Shown piece by piece: positions 7,536 to 9,959 of a stretch of DNA of 9,959 nucleotides. The notes under the pieces were generated by a model. That model saw nothing but the letters and a program-made list of their open reading frames with translations. It was not told the origin of the DNA and ran no database searches. Position 1 is the stretch's first letter. Every line of letters starts with the position of its first letter. Position numbers and translations under genes: made by a program. Origin of the DNA: Firmicutes bacterium UBA3871 (lineage in GTDB: Bacteria; Bacillota; Clostridia; Peptostreptococcales; Anaerovoracaceae); NCBI GenBank assembly GCA_002392265.1, contig DGGP01000033.1:1-9959 (forward strand), written 5' to 3'.

Positions 7536-8815
7536 TTCTTTACTATTCCCCTTACCTCTCCTATTAAATAAAGTGAGCCTGCAAATATAACCGCATCATA
7601 TTCATTTTTATGCTCTTTTGCATACTCGCATATCTCTTGTGTATTCCCCTTTAACAGGCATTTTCTGCCTGCTTCCTTCAAAAGCCCTTCAAGGCTGTCC
7701 GTCGAAAGCGCACGCGGATTTTTCGGCTCTGTGATTATAAAATCCGTTGCGAATTCGGAAAGCTTTTCAACTATTGCATGCGTATCCTTGTCCTTTAGCA
7801 TACCGCAGGCAACGAGAATTTTCTTTCCCGGAAAATACCTGCCTACCGCTTCGGAAAGTGCTCTGACTCCGTCCTCATTGTGGGCTCCGTCAAGTATGAC
7901 ATAAGGCTCCTTTTCCATCACTTCAAGCCTTCCGATTTGCTTTGCATGTGCAAGCCCCGCATAGAGCCTGCTACGCTCGACCTTTATCTGCCGTGCGCGG
8001 CGCATTACCTCGAGTGCCGCCAGAGCTGTCATGCAGTTTTCAATCTGGTGCTCGCCGAGCATCGAAATCTCGACATCCGAGTAGTCCGTGCCCTGCAGCA
8101 TCGTCGTGAACTTGCTGCCCTCAAGATCGCGGAAGGTATTGCCGTATTTGTTCTTTGTTGCGTCATACAGCACGCTGCCTGTCTCGTAAGCCTTTCTCGC
8201 AATAACCGCTGCAGCCTCGTGGTCCTTTACATTTGAAACCACAGGGCAACCCGGCTTTATTATGCCGGCCTTTTCAGCTGCAATCTCTGCGAGAGTATTT
8301 CCGAGTCTGTCTGTATGGTCAAACGATATCGAGGTGATAATCGAAACCAGAGGGTCCTTTATGATGTTTGTTGAGTCACCTCTGCCACCGAGCCCTACCT
8401 CGAGGGCCACATAGTCAGCGTGCTTTTCAGCAAAAAACACGAAAGCGATGGCGGTCACCACCTCAAACTCGGTGGGCGACTCAAAGCCTTCGTCTGTCAT
8501 GTCCTTTACATGCGAAAGAACTGTTTCAGTTAACCTCGACAGTTCTTCGTCCGTTATATACTCGCCGTCAAACTCGATGCGCTCGTTGAAGACCTCGAGG
8601 AAAGGCGATGTGTAGATGCCCACCCTGTAGTCGTTTGCGCGGAGCGCTTCGTATATGTAACGGCATACAGATCCCTTGCCGTTGGTACCCGCAACATGGA
8701 TGTATTTGAGTCCGTCCTGCGGATTGCCGAGGCGGTTCATAAGCTCGGTCATGCGTTCAAGACCGAGCTTTGAACCGAATCTGTTAAATTCTTCTATTTT
8801 TTCGACTGCGTTCAT
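7523..8815 (-). CDS. folC: Folylpolyglutamate synthase / dihydrofolate synthase
   Basis: FolC is a Mur-ligase-type ATP-dependent enzyme that adds glutamate to folates, and in many bacteria also joins glutamate to dihydropteroate. The 430-residue protein shows the P-loop HVAGTNGKGSV (40-50), YTSPFLEVFNERI (68-80), LEVGLGGRGDSTN (138-150), the FDHTDRLGNTLAEIA segment from 165 followed by EKAGIIKPG, LGEHQIEN (253-260) and LDGAHNEDG (308-316) at the start of the C-terminal glutamate-ligase domain. Two positions differ from the commonest spelling: Gly for a large hydrophobic residue in GGRGDSTN and Glu for Pro after DGAHN. Neither removes a known catalytic residue. I start at the ATG 8813-8815 (MNAVEKIEEFNRFGSKLGL), 19 nt after valS; a TTG at 8851 would overlap valS and add a basic 12-residue leader. 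No clear Shine-Dalgarno precedes either. The valS-folC pair is a classic Firmicute arrangement. Whether it also has dihydrofolate synthase activity cannot be read from sequence alone. Confidence 0.96.
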   Translation of the reverse strand: MNAVEKIEEFNRFGSKLGLERMTELMNRLGNPQDGLKYIHVAGTNGKGSVCRYIYEALRANDYRVGIYTSPFLEVFNERIEFDGEYITDEELSRLTETVLSHVKDMTDEGFESPTEFEVVTAIAFVFFAEKHADYVALEVGLGGRGDSTNIIKDPLVSIITSISFDHTDRLGNTLAEIAAEKAGIIKPGCPVVSNVKDHEAAAVIARKAYETGSVLYDATKNKYGNTFRDLEGSKFTTMLQGTDYSDVEISMLGEHQIENCMTALAALEVMRRARQIKVERSRLYAGLAHAKQIGRLEVMEKEPYVILDGAHNEDGVRALSEAVGRYFPGKKILVACGMLKDKDTHAIVEKLSEFATDFIITEPKNPRALSTDSLEGLLKEAGRKCLLKGNTQEICEYAKEHKNEYDAVIFAGSLYLIGEVRGIVKKWQK

Positions 8816-8834
8816 ATGATTTCGCTTTCGCAAA

Positions 8835-9959
<1,125 letters not shown>

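Overview
The window is a compact stretch of core bacterial chromosome in which every gene lies on the minus strand. Read in the direction of transcription (right to left) the order is: valS (3' part), folC, a YegS/DgkB-type lipid kinase, plsX, rnc, smc, ftsY, der (5' part). Neighbours overlap by 8 to 17 nt or are separated by at most 40 nt. No gene-free stretch approaches 300 bases, and I found no internal promoter or intrinsic terminator, so the whole set reads as one transcription unit that enters and leaves the window. There are no mobile elements, tRNA or rRNA genes, CRISPR arrays or signs of horizontal transfer.

The organism is most likely a Firmicute of the class Clostridia. Three things suggest this: the valS-folC pair and the rnc-smc-ftsY block are familiar from Firmicutes, Smc is a full-length Firmicute-type protein, and Shine-Dalgarno sites are purine-rich, with one TTG start. 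Base composition looks mixed (neither very AT-rich nor GC-rich by eye), which would suit a gut or oral clostridial lineage. That last placement is a guess.

Region by region: 8835-9959 encodes the C-terminal part of valyl-tRNA synthetase, entering just after the KMSKS loop. 7523-8815 is folC (folate polyglutamylation). 6624-7535 (lipid kinase making phosphatidic acid) and 5568-6599 (plsX, acyl-phosphate for phosphatidic acid synthesis) form a small phospholipid-precursor pair. 4880-5584 is RNase III. 1348-4890 is the condensin ATPase Smc. 411-1307 is the SRP receptor GTPase FtsY. 1-418 is the first 139 codons of the ribosome-assembly GTPase Der. Together the genes link translation, one-carbon metabolism, membrane lipid supply, RNA processing, chromosome segregation, membrane protein targeting and ribosome biogenesis, a typical growth-linked housekeeping operon.

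I see no undescribed multi-gene system here. The most unexpected element is a perfect 15-bp inverted repeat with a 6-nt loop inside the smc coding sequence (2553-2588), not followed by a U-tract. The other points of note are gene-order departures from the classic Firmicute layout (no acpP between plsX and rnc; der, not ylxM-ffh, after ftsY) and a probable TTG start for smc.
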